Both the position numbers and the translations under genes were made by a program. Positions 42,414 to 53,882 of a DNA stretch of 64,000 nt are shown here, piece after piece. The notes under the pieces were generated by a model, which ran no database searches, was not told where the DNA came from, and worked only from the letters and a program-made list of their open reading frames with translations. Position 1 is the first letter of the stretch, and the number at the start of each line of letters is the position of its first letter. Source of the DNA: Thamnidium elegans (taxonomy: Eukaryota > Mucoromycota > Mucoromycetes > Mucorales > Mucoraceae). The DNA lies in contig JAIXMG010000020.1 of assembly GCA_025201345.1 (NCBI GenBank), positions 372,001 to 436,000 on the forward strand, given 5' to 3'.

Positions 42414-43250
42414 ATGGATTCTAGAGCAACTCTAGGAGGTTGTCTTGGTTATATGTACAGCTGTTTCGAAAGCTTGAAGAGCTCATTGAAGGATTATCAC
42501 GCTTATGCCAGTGGCTATGACTCTCATCAATATGCATCCTACGTAAAAGACGCTGAATTTAAACTTCATTACAATCCACCAATCAAAACTAGGACTATCC
42601 AAGAACTTGTAAACGAGCCTGTACCACCAAAGGAGGGTATGAAGACATTAGCCAATAATATTATTGATAATGTAACACATACTTTCGCCTGTGGAGTTTT
42701 CGCCTTCACAAGTTTTATTTGCTCAGAAAAAAAGCATATTGAAAATTACCTTTGTCCCAAAAAGACAAGTACCTTTAATGCATATTATATTGAAGATGGC
42801 ACTGATAGTGATGAAGAAGAAATCTTGTCCACAGATACATGTATTGATGAAGATGAATATTACTGTATTGATGAATATGATATGTATATTGATGAATTTA
42901 ATATGAACATGGATGAATATGATATGGACGTCAATGAATATGATGTTGAAGATTATGATAAATATGACACTGATATCTTGTCCCCAGCTACGTGTATCGA
43001 TGAAGATGATACCCAGTATCCTCCCGCAAGAACTTTTGACAATTCTTGGGGTTTTATTGATCATGATGACTTATCTGTTGAGTTCAAAAATATAACTCTT
43101 GCTCCAAAGTATCCACAAAAGGTCGTCGACATATCTCTCCAAATTTTGTCTCAAGCAAAAAAGGATTATTTCAAAAGGTTTTGTTCCAAGCCAAAACAAA
43201 ATCTTTCTCGCCAAAAGAAACTCCTCACTAGATCTGTTTCTTCAACATAA
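42414..43250 (+). CDS. Unrecognised protein with acidic Asp/Glu/Tyr/Met repeats
   Basis: 278 residues, no intron seen, family not recognised. The N-terminal half (1-115) is folded-looking with several Cys (GGCLGYMYSCFESL, then FACGVFAFTSFICSEKK). Residues ~124-200 form an acidic repeat block with loose eight-residue units of the form x-DEYDMx-, bracketed by two copies of a TCIDED motif. The C-terminus is basic (KPKQNLSRQKKLLTRS). The repeats continue as degenerate 23-bp repeats in the 3' UTR. The promoter has a TATA box ~10 bp before the ATG. Probably lineage-specific; no function proposed. Confidence 0.6.
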   Translation: MDSRATLGGCLGYMYSCFESLKSSLKDYHAYASGYDSHQYASYVKDAEFKLHYNPPIKTRTIQELVNEPVPPKEGMKTLANNIIDNVTHTFACGVFAFTSFICSEKKHIENYLCPKKTSTFNAYYIEDGTDSDEEEILSTDTCIDEDEYYCIDEYDMYIDEFNMNMDEYDMDVNEYDVEDYDKYDTDILSPATCIDEDDTQYPPARTFDNSWGFIDHDDLSVEFKNITLAPKYPQKVVDISLQILSQAKKDYFKRFCSKPKQNLSRQKKLLTRSVSST

Positions 43251-43254
43251 AAAA

Positions 43255-43373
43255 TCTTCCAAGATTTGTTCTAAAAGTCCTCCGAGATTCGTTCTAAAAG
43301 CCCTTCGAGATTTGTTTAAAGAAATCCTTCCAGATTTGTTCCAAAAAAAAAAAAAATCCTTCAAGATTTGTGT
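43255..43373. repeat. 23-bp tandem repeats just after the acidic-repeat gene
   Basis: About five imperfect copies of a unit like cttccaagatttgttctaaa, the first starting within 5 bp of the stop codon. Later copies have gained A runs. They lie in the presumed 3' UTR. Confidence 0.75.
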
Positions 43374-43714
43374 CTTTTCATTTTTTATTTCGCGAGTAAA
43401 AAAAGAAAAAAAAAATACATATTATTCTGTTCACTTTCTTCATTTATACAGCAAAAATTTGATGAAATAACTACATATGTTCTTCCGTGCGCATAGCAAA
43501 TTCATTACCATGTATATTTTTTCATCCCCTATAATCATATTATTACCTTATAAATAAAAAGCACTTTTATTCTTAACCCTTCTCCTATCACCTTTGACCC
43601 TTTTACCTGAAAGCTTCGCCCAATCAAAAAACAATGGCATCTGAACCTTAATATTTTTTTTTAAAAAAAAATGTTCCAACCCCCTTGTGAGAGAGTTTAT
43701 TTCGTTTTTTAACC
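43374..43714. other. Intergenic, ATP10 promoter
   Basis: AT-rich. A T9A9 palindrome lies at 43654-43671, about 45 bp before the ATP10 ATG. No gene seen. Confidence 0.55.
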
Positions 43715-44712
43715 ATGTTGACAACAAGAATCTTGACACAGCGTTTAGTGCAGCAGCATACTGTGAAAGCATTTGCTTCTAAGGCTAGATACTTGACCAC
43801 CAATACCAAAGAGACAGAGCCTGCACAAGGTCCTCCACCAGAGTACGGCAAGTTTAGAGCTCCTGCGACCAGTTTCGGTGTATTGGATCCTCCTGTTGTT
43901 GATCATAATAACTGGCTCAAGCGAAAGCAGCAAAAGTTGAAAGACTTTGTTGATTATGAAAAAGCATTTGCTGCACATGCTTCTGAACGTCGTCATTTGT
44001 AAGTTAAAAAAAAAAGAAAAAAGAAAAAGCTTATTTATTTATTGAGTGTACGGTAGGGTCGAAGAAGCTACAAAATCTTATTTTGCTGATGTTCATGGTG
44101 AGTAAAAAAAAAAAAACTAAAATAAAAACTTGCCAAAAAAAGGGCTAACAAAGTGTGAAATTAGAAATGCGTAAACACGGAGGAAAAATGTATTATGCCA
44201 ATACACAATTAATCAAGCCTGAAAAGGCAGGATATATGCCAAACTTTGAAGCACAAGACTTATCACGAAAGAAGATCAACACTACCGAAAAACTTGTCGG
44301 TAAAATTACATTGATGACGTTTGTTTATGCCAAATTTGGAGAACCTCATGTAGAATCATTTATCCAACCCTTTTTAAAGAAATACAGTAACACAACAGAG
44401 AATATTCAATTGGTAGAAGTAAATGTACAAGAGAATTTGTTAAAGCAGTTGTTGTTAAAGGCGTTTGTACCCATGATCCGTAAAAATACCAGCGCAGAAC
44501 GTAAAGATAACTATTGCTTGATTATGAAGGATATTAGTAAGACAAGAAAGAGTTTGGATATGTCAAATCAGTATATTGGATATGCTTTCTTGGTAGATCA
44601 AGATTGTAAGGTGAGATGGGCAGCACATGGCCAAGCAACTGAAGAAGAAGTAGGTAATATGTTGGCTATGACAGATTATCTTGCAGAAAAAATGAAGGAA
44701 CAACAACAATAA
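43715..44712 (+). CDS. ATP10: ATP10, mitochondrial F1Fo-ATPase assembly factor
   Basis: Three exons (43715-43998, 44057-44097, 44165-44712) give 290 residues. Atp10 is an inner-membrane chaperone that binds subunit 6 during Fo assembly. The N-terminus is an Arg/Thr-rich mitochondrial presequence (MLTTRILTQRLVQQH). The conserved core has NWLKRKQQKLKDFVDYEK, YMPNFEAQDL, GKITLMTFVYAKFGEPHVESF and YIGYAFLVDQDCKVRWAAHG, near the family C-terminus. For the last intron the acceptor at 44163-44164, not the nearer AG at 44152-44153, keeps frame. Convergent with the golgin gene: the two coding ends are adjacent (44712 and 44714), so the transcripts must overlap. Confidence 0.92.
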
Positions 44713-44713
44713 A

Positions 44714-47197
44714 TTATTTTTTATTTAATTGAACTAATTCTAATATTTGTGATTTATACATTTCTTTGACATCTGCCAAGTCAGCTTTTAATTCTTCTAC
44801 TTCTTCAGTACGTTCACCTAGTAATTCAAGCAAGGTTTGATATCTTGCATTTAATTCTTGGTATTGGTTTTCTACTTGGTTGGATTTCTTTAACTGTTTA
44901 CGTAAAGTATCCAATTCTTGTGACATGTTTAATATCTCTTCGGACAATTCGTCTCTTGTTTGCGACGAACTTTGTAACTGTGTTTGATAAAAGCTTAATT
45001 GGTTTTCTAATTGTCTAATATTTGCTTGTAATCTTTCAGTGATAATAGAAGATATTACGGGTGGTGAAGTTGAGTTACTATCGAAACTTGATCTTGTTGA
45101 ACTATCGTCATTTGCTATTGTTAACCTTTCCGATTTTAACTTTAATTCAAATTGTTTCTTTTCTTCGTTTAATCTTTCCTTCATTAATCGTTGATACTGA
45201 GTCTTTAGAACCTCTTGTTCTTTTACTTTTTGTTCCATTAGTTGTTTCTTTTCAGCTATCAAGTGTTGGTTTTGTTCTTTTAGTTGATTTATTTTTATTT
45301 CGTCTTGTTCAATTTGTTGCTTTAATTTATCAACTTGTGATTGTAACCTTTCCAAGTCCAAGTTAGATTGCTCTAATCGTTGATGTAAACTATCAATGCT
45401 GTGTTGTAACTTTTCTTCTTTTTCTAAGGCTTTTTTATGCTCTGTTTCTGCAATTTGCATACGAATAATCATACTAACAGAAATTTTTTTTTTAGCATGT
45501 AAAGGAAATAAAGGTAATGTATATTTACCTTTGCTCGGTTTGATCCCTGTTCTTAATAGCTACAGCATGTTGAGTTTGTAACTCTTCGATCTGTCTTAAC
45601 AAAGGAGCCGTGGCTTCTTCTACACCAGTATTGATATCTACCATTTGACTATCCGCACGCTGCAATTTTGTCTGTAAATCATTGACTTCCTTTCTCAAGT
45701 CATCTTCTCTTACTCCAGCTTGCTCTTCCGTCGTCTGCAACACAATTTGAAGTTCTCTCATCTCTTGTCGTAACTTTGTTTCCATGGATTCAGCATCCTG
45801 TTTTAATTTGGTTAATTCTTTATGTAACCTATCATTGGCCTTTATTTCTTTTTCAAGTGCAGCCGCATTAACTTGTTCCGCGTCCAATTTTGCTTTGATT
45901 CGTTCTTCTTCCATACTATCCAAGGCGTTTTTTAACGCTAATTCGGTTTCTGTTTGTTTCTTGGTCCGTGTAATTTTTTCCGACTCGAGTTGGTTAATGT
46001 GTTTGGTTTGTTGCTCTGTCAAATCAGATAATAGCTTTACAGAGTCTTGTAACCTCTTTTCGGTCTCCATTTGCTTAGTTCCCTTTTCTGTCGCTTGTGT
46101 AAGATCCAAGATCACCTTTTCTAATTTCTTTTGTAGTTCCAATGTTAATTTATCGCTGTCTTGCTTCTCAAGCCGTAATTTTTTAATTAAGTTGGAATGT
46201 CGTAACTCTACTTTGGATAGTTTTTCTCCTTCTTGCATAAGACCTTGGATCTTTTCATCTTTATCAGTAGATTGCTTCTTTAGTTCTTCCAGCATGGTCT
46301 CTAATCTTTTGATGGTTTTGGTTAAGTTGGTGGGAGAACTCTCTTGTGATTCCAGTTGTTGGATGTGAGCTTTTAGTTCTTGCTCTTTGGTGTCACTGTC
46401 TTCTTGTAATTGGTGCATTTGGTCGTGTAACTTGGCAATGGTTTCCATCGCTTGCAGTAATTGGGTCTCGCGCTGCTCCAAGATCACATCCTTGCTATCA
46501 CCCACCACTTTTGTTTCTATCGCTACGGGTGGTAATAATACAGGTTCTTCTGTCGCTGGTGATGGCGGTTCTATTGATTCTTTCATCACTGGTCCATCCA
46601 CTTCTGGTTCTTCTTCTTCCACAACTGGTTCTACTGTCGGTTGTACGTTTTCGACAATCACAGCCTTTTCTATTGTTGGTTTCTTTTCTACTACTGCAGT
46701 CTCAGCTACAACTGGTTTCTCTACCACGACAGTCTCTTCCGGAATTAGTTTCTCCACGACAGAAGTTTCTGTAAAGGTTTTTTCTATAACGGCAGTGGTA
46801 ATATCATTATTTTTTTGCTGTACAGACCTACTACCAGCAGCATCTTTCTTTTTTTCCATTACGGCGGCTAAACGAGACGATAAATCGGTGCTGGAACGAG
46901 ACTCGACTAGTACTTTCTCGGGTTTTTTGGTAGGTGGTGGAGCGGTTCTAGGTCTTTCTATTGTAGTGACCATACCGCTAATAGGATCCATATAAGTTTC
47001 GGTTTCTGTATCTATATATGTGTTAAATATATATAAATATATATATATAATAAAAATGGGGGGGTACCTTTGTTGGTGGAAGAAGGTTGAGGTTGTTCAA
47101 GTAATGAATCAAAAGTTGTTTCTACATTGGAGATGGCTTGTTTTAATAAACCTCCCCACCTTGATTTAGATTCATTTGAACCAAAGAAACCACTCAT
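44714..47197 (-). CDS. Golgin of the TMF1/Sgm1 family
   Basis: Three exons (47068-47197, 45529-47011, 44714-45473) give 790 residues. TMF/Sgm1 golgins bind Rab6/Ypt6 at the Golgi and tether vesicles. The N-terminus has the short amphipathic W-rich start (SRWGGLLKQAISNVETTFD). A disordered Val/Glu/Pro stretch with VVEKP-type repeats follows (~90-170). From ~180 to ~650 it is almost continuous coiled coil. The C-terminal TMF domain ends in LLELLGERTEEVEELKADLA and KEMYKSQILELV, the Rab-binding region in homologues. The T-rich tract and G7 run in intron 1 are notable. Confidence 0.88.
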
Positions 47198-47292
47198 CTT
47201 TTTTAAAAAATAAAACGATGAAAGAGAAAGAGAAAAGGGTATTTTTTTTTGTTATTATAAATTTTTATTTTTTTTTGAAAGGCAGCCTTTTT

Positions 47293-48659
47293 TTAAGTTG
47301 TTATAGAGGCATGTCGTACAAGCTTGGCCATGTTCACATAATGCCGCTACATAAATGCGTTAGAACCGAAAAAAAAAAATTGATGTTAAAATATGGTTTT
47401 ACCTTCAAGTTACATAACATTTCAAGGACATGATCGTTATATAAAAACGAGTAGAACTCATCAATAGTGCGAGGTATAAATAATGTACTTTCACATACTT
47501 GGGATGCAACAAAAACACCTTTGTATTTACGAATTGAATACAAGTACCCAACATAACCAACAATTTGAATATTAATAGGGAAGAAGCCTTGAGCGTTATC
47601 TATATCATAAGATTTTTCTAAACCGTCCAGGATGGTTTTATTCGATACGATTAGTTGGCTTTGAAGCATGGATCCCTTTTCATCTTGGTTCGTGGTTAAT
47701 GACACTCCACAAAGAGATAGTTCAATGTTGTGGAGACGACCAAACCCTTTATTTTGGCTGTGACATTGGAACAAAATATGGTCCTTTGTTACTTTGTTTC
47801 CATTACTGTTTGATGTACGACTAGTTGTATTTCGTTTAGTTACGCACCTAAATATTTTTTTAAAAAAAATTACTTACTTTGATAACTTAATATTTGTTCC
47901 ACGAAACAAGATATCAAAGATATCAGTCCAATGAGTTAATGGGTTATATTTTTTTACAAAACAAAGTTGGGTACTATAAATGCGTATATTAGTTTTATAT
48001 AATTATATCAATTCTTTGTTTCTAGCTTACATGTATTCTAATATATCTAATAACTGATAATCAATCGTAGTAAATGAATTTCCCTGATAAACTCGAATAT
48101 TTTTCATGGCACGGATTGTCTTTTCGATCTGGTTTAATTTACCAATTTCAAATGCTTTTTTTAAAGGGTCTATCAAGTGCTTTACTTCGTTATGTTTATC
48201 GACATCGAAGTGCGGAATACGGTGAATGGATCGCATAATGTTCAGGTCGGTAAGTGTAAATGAGTCGTGGACTCGGTAGGATTCACATTGTTTCTTTCCC
48301 ATGATATTAATGATAGACGAGCGAGCGACACTAAACTTTTTTTTTTAGCAGGTTTAAAAAGAAAAAAATGATGATATGGTTTTTACTTACGCAAGAAAGG
48401 ACGCTTGTAATGGATCTAGGTCTGTCTCTGTTCTCTCAAGACAATGAGTATATTTCAACAATTGGTTTGACACCACCTAAAAAAAAATGAGTTAAGTACA
48501 TCAATTTTAGAAAAATTATGAACCTTTCTTACTTGTTCTTGTTCAAGTTCAACATAATCCTCGGTATTTGTCTTGAAAGCGCTTACTACACACATAAAAA
48601 TAATGATTAATACTACCTACATATAACTAATTGTTTTATATTTTACCAAAAGATCCCAT
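47293..48659 (-). CDS. Unrecognised seven-exon gene
   Basis: Exons 48647-48659, 48533-48585, 48391-48476, 48031-48330, 47878-47973, 47403-47847, 47293-47346; all junctions are GT-AG and in frame, giving 348 residues. No family recognised. The first exon codes only MGSF. The middle has a helical region (FDVDKHNEVKHLIDPLKKAF), then HWTDIFDILFRGTNIKLS, a Ser/Thr/Asn linker, and a beta-rich part (QSQLIVSNKTILDGLEKSY; VGYVGYLYSIRKYKGVFVAS). The pattern suggests two domains. The consistent splicing argues for a real gene. A phage or transposon origin is not indicated. Confidence 0.65.
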
Positions 48660-48852
48660 ACTTTTAAAATAAAATAGACAAAGAAGGGAAGAAAGATACA
48701 CTTGTATAAAAAAAAAAAGCTTAAATTTATATTTTCGAACAATGAGCACACACACAAAGTTAGCGGGTATTTAACAATTCAATAACAGGCTTTTTTTTTC
48801 TTTTTGTTGCTTTCTTTTTTTTTTAGCACGTATAAAAAAAAACCCTTAGACA

Positions 48853-50147
48853 ATGCACCGATCTTTACTTTTTTTATCGCCTTGTCGATCGTTTCGACCG
48901 ACTTTAAAGTTATTTAAAGGGTATGCGACCTCTACCACTACAAAGTCTACGATGCGACCACCCATCGGTACCAAGCGTATTTTACCCTTACCAGCTAAAG
49001 TAACCGAAATGAAGTTACGTTGTAAGTTATCTTCTTTACTCCCCCCGCCTTTTAACTAAATAAAATAATAGGTACAGAGTTCGATCAGTATGGACAAGTC
49101 AAAGAAAACATTGGCGACTTTTTAAAATCGGATTTTTGTCAGCACCATTCATTATTACCTCGTGATTTAAGAACGGTTGACACTTATTCGGTGTACCAAA
49201 AACCGACCATCTTGGTACGTCCTGAAGCTATCCTTGTCAATGTAGCTCATTTGAAGGCCCTGTTAAAGAGCGATATGGTAGTTTTGTTTGATACCTATGG
49301 GTCAACCGATAGTTATAATCAAAGTGTATTTATTTATGACATGCAAGAAAGGTTAAAATCGCAAAAGGATGGTTTACCTTTTGAATTTAGGTACGAGTAT
49401 ATATAAAATTGTTATTTACATAATTTTTTTTTAATTCGTTTTTTTTTAGAGCGCTGGAAGCTATTTTAATATCAGTCACATCATCATTGCAATCCGAATT
49501 AGATATATTAGAAGGACCTGTCAATAAATTATTAGGCGATTTAGAAGATTTAGCGGATATTGAAGAATCTATGAACGGCGATAAGTTGAGAGATTTATTA
49601 CAGTACTCTAAAAAGCTGGCAAAGTTTGAGCGTGATGCGTTATCTATTCGAGATGCATTGGAAGAAGTATTGGATAACGGTAAACGAAAACATATATAAA
49701 TATTGAACTTTAAGCTAATATGTGTGTATAGACGACGATTTGGCGGCCATGTATTTAACTGATAAAAGAGCAGGTAAACATCGTGCACCTCAAGACCACG
49801 AAGAAGTAGAGTTGTTATTAGAAGCATATTATAAACAAACAGAGGAAATTGCAGCAAAGGCGGCTACCCTAAGACAACATATGCGGTCTACGGAAGAAAT
49901 TGTACAGTTGATTTTAGATGTTTCTCGGAATTCGTTGATGTGGTATGATATTCGGCTAACCATCATCACGTTATCGGCAACGGTTGTTAGTGGTTACGGT
50001 GCTATATTGGGTATGAACTTGAAGAATTATTTTGAAGATGATCCTTATGCTTTCGGTGTCATTTCCGGTTTAGCTCTTATGTCTGGTTTGGGTGCGTTTG
50101 CTATTGCTTTAAGAAAGTTGAGAACTTTGGCTAAGATTAAACCTTGA
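48853..50147 (+). CDS. MRS2: MRS2/LPE10-type mitochondrial Mg2+ channel
   Basis: Four exons (48853-49021, 49072-49390, 49450-49679, 49732-50147) give 377 residues. CorA-superfamily channel of the mitochondrial inner membrane, needed for Mg2+ uptake and group II intron splicing in yeast. It has an N-terminal presequence (MHRSLLFLSPCRSFRPTLK). The matrix domain includes KPTILVRPEAILVNVAHLKA and the long helix LEAILISVTSSLQSELDILE. TM1 ends in the universal GMN motif (residues 333-335), and TM2 follows an acidic loop (NYFEDDPYAF). C-terminal basic tail. All channel features are intact. Confidence 0.94.
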
Positions 50148-50422
50148 TAAATAAAAAAAAGTGTTTAGAGTTAAAATTCGAGATTATAAATCCGATAAAC
50201 TGGGTAAACATACCTTTTTTTTTTTTGGGATGAAAACGGGTAGACAAGTTTACGTACCCCCGGTAACATCCTTGCAAATCAATAATGATATAATACACTT
50301 TTTTTTTTTGTAATACAAACAAATAATCATATGTAAAAAGGACAAAATAAATAATATTTTTTATTGTATTAAAGAAGTAAATAAATATGTAGAAATTGTA
50401 TTAAAGGGGGGGGGGGTTAATT

Positions 50423-50947
50423 TTAGATGGTGGTATTACGCACAACCAATACAGGACAAGGACACTCCTTAAGACAAGAATCAGACACAGATCCCAAAAA
50501 GACACTCTTTACAGCGCCCAAACCACGAGACCCGACAATTAATAAATCTACCTTATGTGCTTGCGTATAACGAGGCAAAAGAGTCTTTGCATCACCCCAA
50601 AGGATATGTTCCTCACTAGACACATTATACTCACGAAGTTTATCAGACATATCTTCCAAACGTTGACGAGCAGTTAAACCGTGAGGATAGTTTTCAACTT
50701 CCTTGATGGCTTCGTTTACTTTGGTAACAGTGGTAGATAACATGGGTAAATCACCTTCCTTTGGTTTTTCATCCTTTTTGAATAATGTGGTAGATTTTTC
50801 GTTACGATGGACAGCAGATAACAAGATGATATGGTCCGTTTCAGGACGCATGATGTTCTTGACGGCCCAGTCAAAGAGTTTGTTGGCATCGTCGCTACCA
50901 TCATAAGCGAGAGCAACGCGACGTTTTTCAGTAATAGAGAGAGGCAT
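50423..50947 (-). CDS. Universal stress protein (UspA family)
   Basis: Single exon, 174 residues, one Usp domain. It opens with RRVALAYDGSDDANKLFDWA (strand 1 and nucleotide-binding Asp), then VDLLIVGSRGLGAVKSVFLG SVS, the G-x2-G-x9-G-S ATP-binding motif, and ends CPVLVVRN. The ATP-binding residues suggest the nucleotide-binding subclass. A run of 11 G at 50406-50416 lies 6 bp past the stop, so the mRNA would have a C11 tract at the start of its 3' UTR. Confidence 0.93.
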   Translation of the reverse strand: MPLSITEKRRVALAYDGSDDANKLFDWAVKNIMRPETDHIILLSAVHRNEKSTTLFKKDEKPKEGDLPMLSTTVTKVNEAIKEVENYPHGLTARQRLEDMSDKLREYNVSSEEHILWGDAKTLLPRYTQAHKVDLLIVGSRGLGAVKSVFLGSVSDSCLKECPCPVLVVRNTTI

Positions 50948-51256
50948 TTTTAAGTTTTTTTGTTAGAAATAAAGAAGAAAAGAAAAAAGTTCTCACACTC
51001 TTTTTCTTTATATACTCGTAAAATTCATGCAAACTGGGTACAAAAGTATTGAGTGGAGTTTTCTACTGTTTGTTTCAAATCATGTGGAAAAAAGAAGATT
51101 GTTTAGTGAGCTGATAATTGAGCTTTTAAAACTCCATTTTCTTTGCAGTGTGTCAAAAATACCGGTTTGATTTGAAATGGAAAATTAAAAAAGTAAAGTA
51201 ACGGATTATTATTTTTAAGTCAAGACTTCTCTTATTCTTTTTTTGTTGTTGTTAAA
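50948..51256. other. Divergent promoter region of the Usp and CHS7-like genes
   Basis: 309 bp, AT-rich; pyrimidine-rich tracts on both sides. No distinct site identified. Confidence 0.55.
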
Positions 51257-52390
51257 ATGGTCTTGTTTAAATTTCAGTTTTTCAAGTTTGATGGTATTTG
51301 TCAAACAGTGGCTTTAACACTATGTCCATTAATGGGAAAGTTTGATGGTATTGAGCCAATGTGCTATTCGCGTAACGTAGAATTTGCTGGACTTTTAGTG
51401 TTTCAACCTGGTAATAAAATAACAATAAAAAAAAAACAGGATTTTATTTTATTCTAAATACTATTCAAAGCTACTTTAATGATGGACCTTGGAGCTATTT
51501 GCATGACAAGCATCATGATTTATCATGTAAAGACAAAATACACAGCTGTTGGTAGAAAAGAAATTGCCATGTTCTTTCAATTATATTTGGCGACAATATT
51601 TTTAGAAATGTTATTGGTTACCAATATCATTCCGACGGCATCGATATTATATCCAGTAAATAAGACAATTTTCTGGTTTTTTTTTTTTGCATGTGTGTAA
51701 CTAATGTATAAAAAAAAGTTTTTTACAGCTGCTCATATAGGTTTGCTTAGCGCCTGCTTTTGGTGTTTAATGTTGAATGGATTTGTTGGATTTCAATTCG
51801 CTGAAGATGGTACACCTATCAGTTTATGGGTTTGTACTACCGCTACACACACACAAATTTTGTGGTGTGAGAATATATAAAAAAGTCAGCAGACTAATTT
51901 TTTTTGTTTTTTTTTGTTCTAGTCTATTCGCATATCTTCACTTGTAATATTTTTAACAGTTGGATTTATTGCCATGGCAACATTTAATAATGTCGGACCA
52001 TTTAATTACACATCACCTACGGCACTGTGGATTATTTACTTTATTGCTAATGGATTTATGTTTTTCATATATACGGTCTCTCAAATTATTTTGGTTGCAT
52101 ATACATTAGATGACCGGTGGCCATTAGGTGATATTGTATTTGGAACATTGTTTTTTGTGTCAGGTTTGGTCGTCATGTTTATTTTTTCTGTTGCACTGTG
52201 TGAACAAGTAAAACATTATTTGGATGGCTTGTTCTTTGGAAGTATGTTTAATTTGTTGGCTGTGATGATGGTTTACAAGTATTGGGATTCTATTACAAAA
52301 GAAGATTTAGAGTTCTCTATTGATTCTAAGCATCAAGCTTGGGAAATTCAAGGGTTATTACATGATGAGGAAATTAAAGTGGGAAAATAA
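51257..52390 (+). CDS. CHS7: Chitin synthase export chaperone (Chs7-like)
   Basis: Four exons (51257-51410, 51471-51655, 51719-51829, 51923-52390) give 305 residues. Chs7 is an ER membrane chaperone that lets class IV chitin synthase leave the ER. Seven hydrophobic spans are visible. Signatures: [71 protein letters not shown] and [17 protein letters not shown]. The acceptor of intron 2 at 51717-51718, rather than the later CAG, restores the conserved FFTA segment. Intron 3 has a weak GTTTGT donor. Complete and family-typical. Confidence 0.93.
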
Positions 52391-52596
52391 TATATATTAT
52401 AAAGTGGTGTGTCATTAGATCTATAAACCTGTTCCTAGTTTGTGTATTTTTTTTTTTTAGTCCAATAAAAAGTATGGTTGTACAATTTAACTTACCACAT
52501 ATATTTTTTGACACAAATATATAAATACTCTTCGCCCTTCTTTTTTCTCTTTTCTCCTTTCTTTTTTTAATTTTAAAATTAATTTCTTGATCTACT

Positions 52597-52932
52597 ATGA
52601 CATTACTTATCCGACAACTAAGAACGCTTATTTCTGAAGCACCACTAAGACAAAAGAAACATGATAATAAAAAAGTTGAAACTAGAAGAAAATCACTCAG
52701 TGTTAAAATCAGTAAAGAACCACCTGCTATTGTTTACTTTGAAAGAGATACGCTAGAAGATTCATTTGAGTGTATCTTTGATCCAAGCGTACACCATGAT
52801 AACGAAGAAGATCATCCTGATCTGGTTCAAAAGGTGAAAAAGAGAGAAGAGTTAAAGCCTTGGCAAAAGTCTCCATACTGCAATCAGAAGCCTACTTTTA
52901 TCACCAGATTCAAAGCTACTTTTTCTCAATAA
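52597..52932 (+). CDS. Small unrecognised protein
   Basis: 111 residues, single exon, with a pyrimidine-rich promoter and a 5' UTR typical of the other genes here. The N-terminal half is basic (RQKKHDNKKVETRRKSLSVK); the middle is acidic/aromatic (VYFERDTLEDSFECIFDPSV); the C-terminus is basic (KPTFITRFKATFSQ). No TM helix or signal peptide. The codon composition looks real. No function proposed. Confidence 0.55.
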   Translation: MTLLIRQLRTLISEAPLRQKKHDNKKVETRRKSLSVKISKEPPAIVYFERDTLEDSFECIFDPSVHHDNEEDHPDLVQKVKKREELKPWQKSPYCNQKPTFITRFKATFSQ

Positions 52933-53481
52933 TTTACCTTGCAGTAACTTGCCTAATATAAATATATATCTTAATTGTAAATATCCCCTTTTTTTTGTTG
53001 TAAATAAATTCATCTATTCCCACACACACGCACACACACAAAATCTAGTCTAAATAATAGTACTACCTTTTTTTTTATGATGATCTCTTTTAATTTATTA
53101 TTAACAAACTAACTTTTCGTCTTTGATTATTATTTGATATAGCACGTAATATCATATTTGATTTAGCTCGAAATATGGTACAAACTTTTTCTTTTGTCTA
53201 TTCTTTTTGTTTTTTATTAGTACCAGAACACTATAACGAGTATTTGATATAATGTACTTTTTTTTTTAAAAAAAAAAAGAAGTACTGGATGACCTTTCTA
53301 AACGATGAAATGCCCAAGTTTCTTTTTGATCCGAATCCATTTACTCGACTTTGGGGAAAAAATACATTGTAAAGTGACTTGACTTTACAGAAATGAAGTG
53401 GGGGACGAAAAAAAAACCTAAAAGGACTGCTGTTTTTTTACATTCGTTAAAGCTTTCCCCTTTTTTTTCTTTCTAGGTTTT

Positions 53482-53513
<32 letters not shown>

Positions 53514-53882
53514 CTTTGTTCTTTTTAATTTTATCATATAGAGTAAGCATTAGGATTTTTTTTTAGTGTTTAAAGGGGGGAGGAAGCAACGAAATACAGT
53601 GGCATTTGTTGTCTTGAAAAAAAGAAAATAAAATAAAGATATTAACTACGACTTTTTTTTTTCGTAGTTGATATCATTAAAAAAGAAACAAACCCTTTTC
53701 TTTTTTTGTCAAAAGAAAAAAGTATTGTCCTTTAACAAAGTTTGCTTTTACAAGATAAGCGAGCTATACTAGTTATTGTTTATCTTGCAAAAAAAAAATC
53801 CGACTAAAATAGATTAGATACCCCATCCAGACACATATAACTTTCTTTCTTTTGTATCAAAGAAAAAGAAAAAGAAAAAAAA
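52933..53882. other. Intergenic, homopolymer-rich; promoter of the GATA-SET gene
   Basis: 950 bp without a gene. Contents: a CA microsatellite (about 53020-53040), a T10A11 palindrome (53258-53278), an almost pure T tract of ~50 bp (about 53465-53515), and an inverted repeat (actacgactt...cgtagttgat) around 53645-53672. Confidence 0.55.

Noticed and set aside
42723..43064. Minus-strand ORF opposite the acidic repeats
   Set aside because: Ile-rich complement of Asp/Glu/Tyr codons; the plus frame has a promoter and a proper start.
43255..43373. CRISPR-like spaced repeats
   Set aside because: Units are contiguous, imperfect and lack unique spacers; the genome is eukaryotic.
46346..46995. Plus-strand ORFs opposite the golgin gene
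   Set aside because: Shadow of coiled-coil codons; the minus-strand protein has clear family features.
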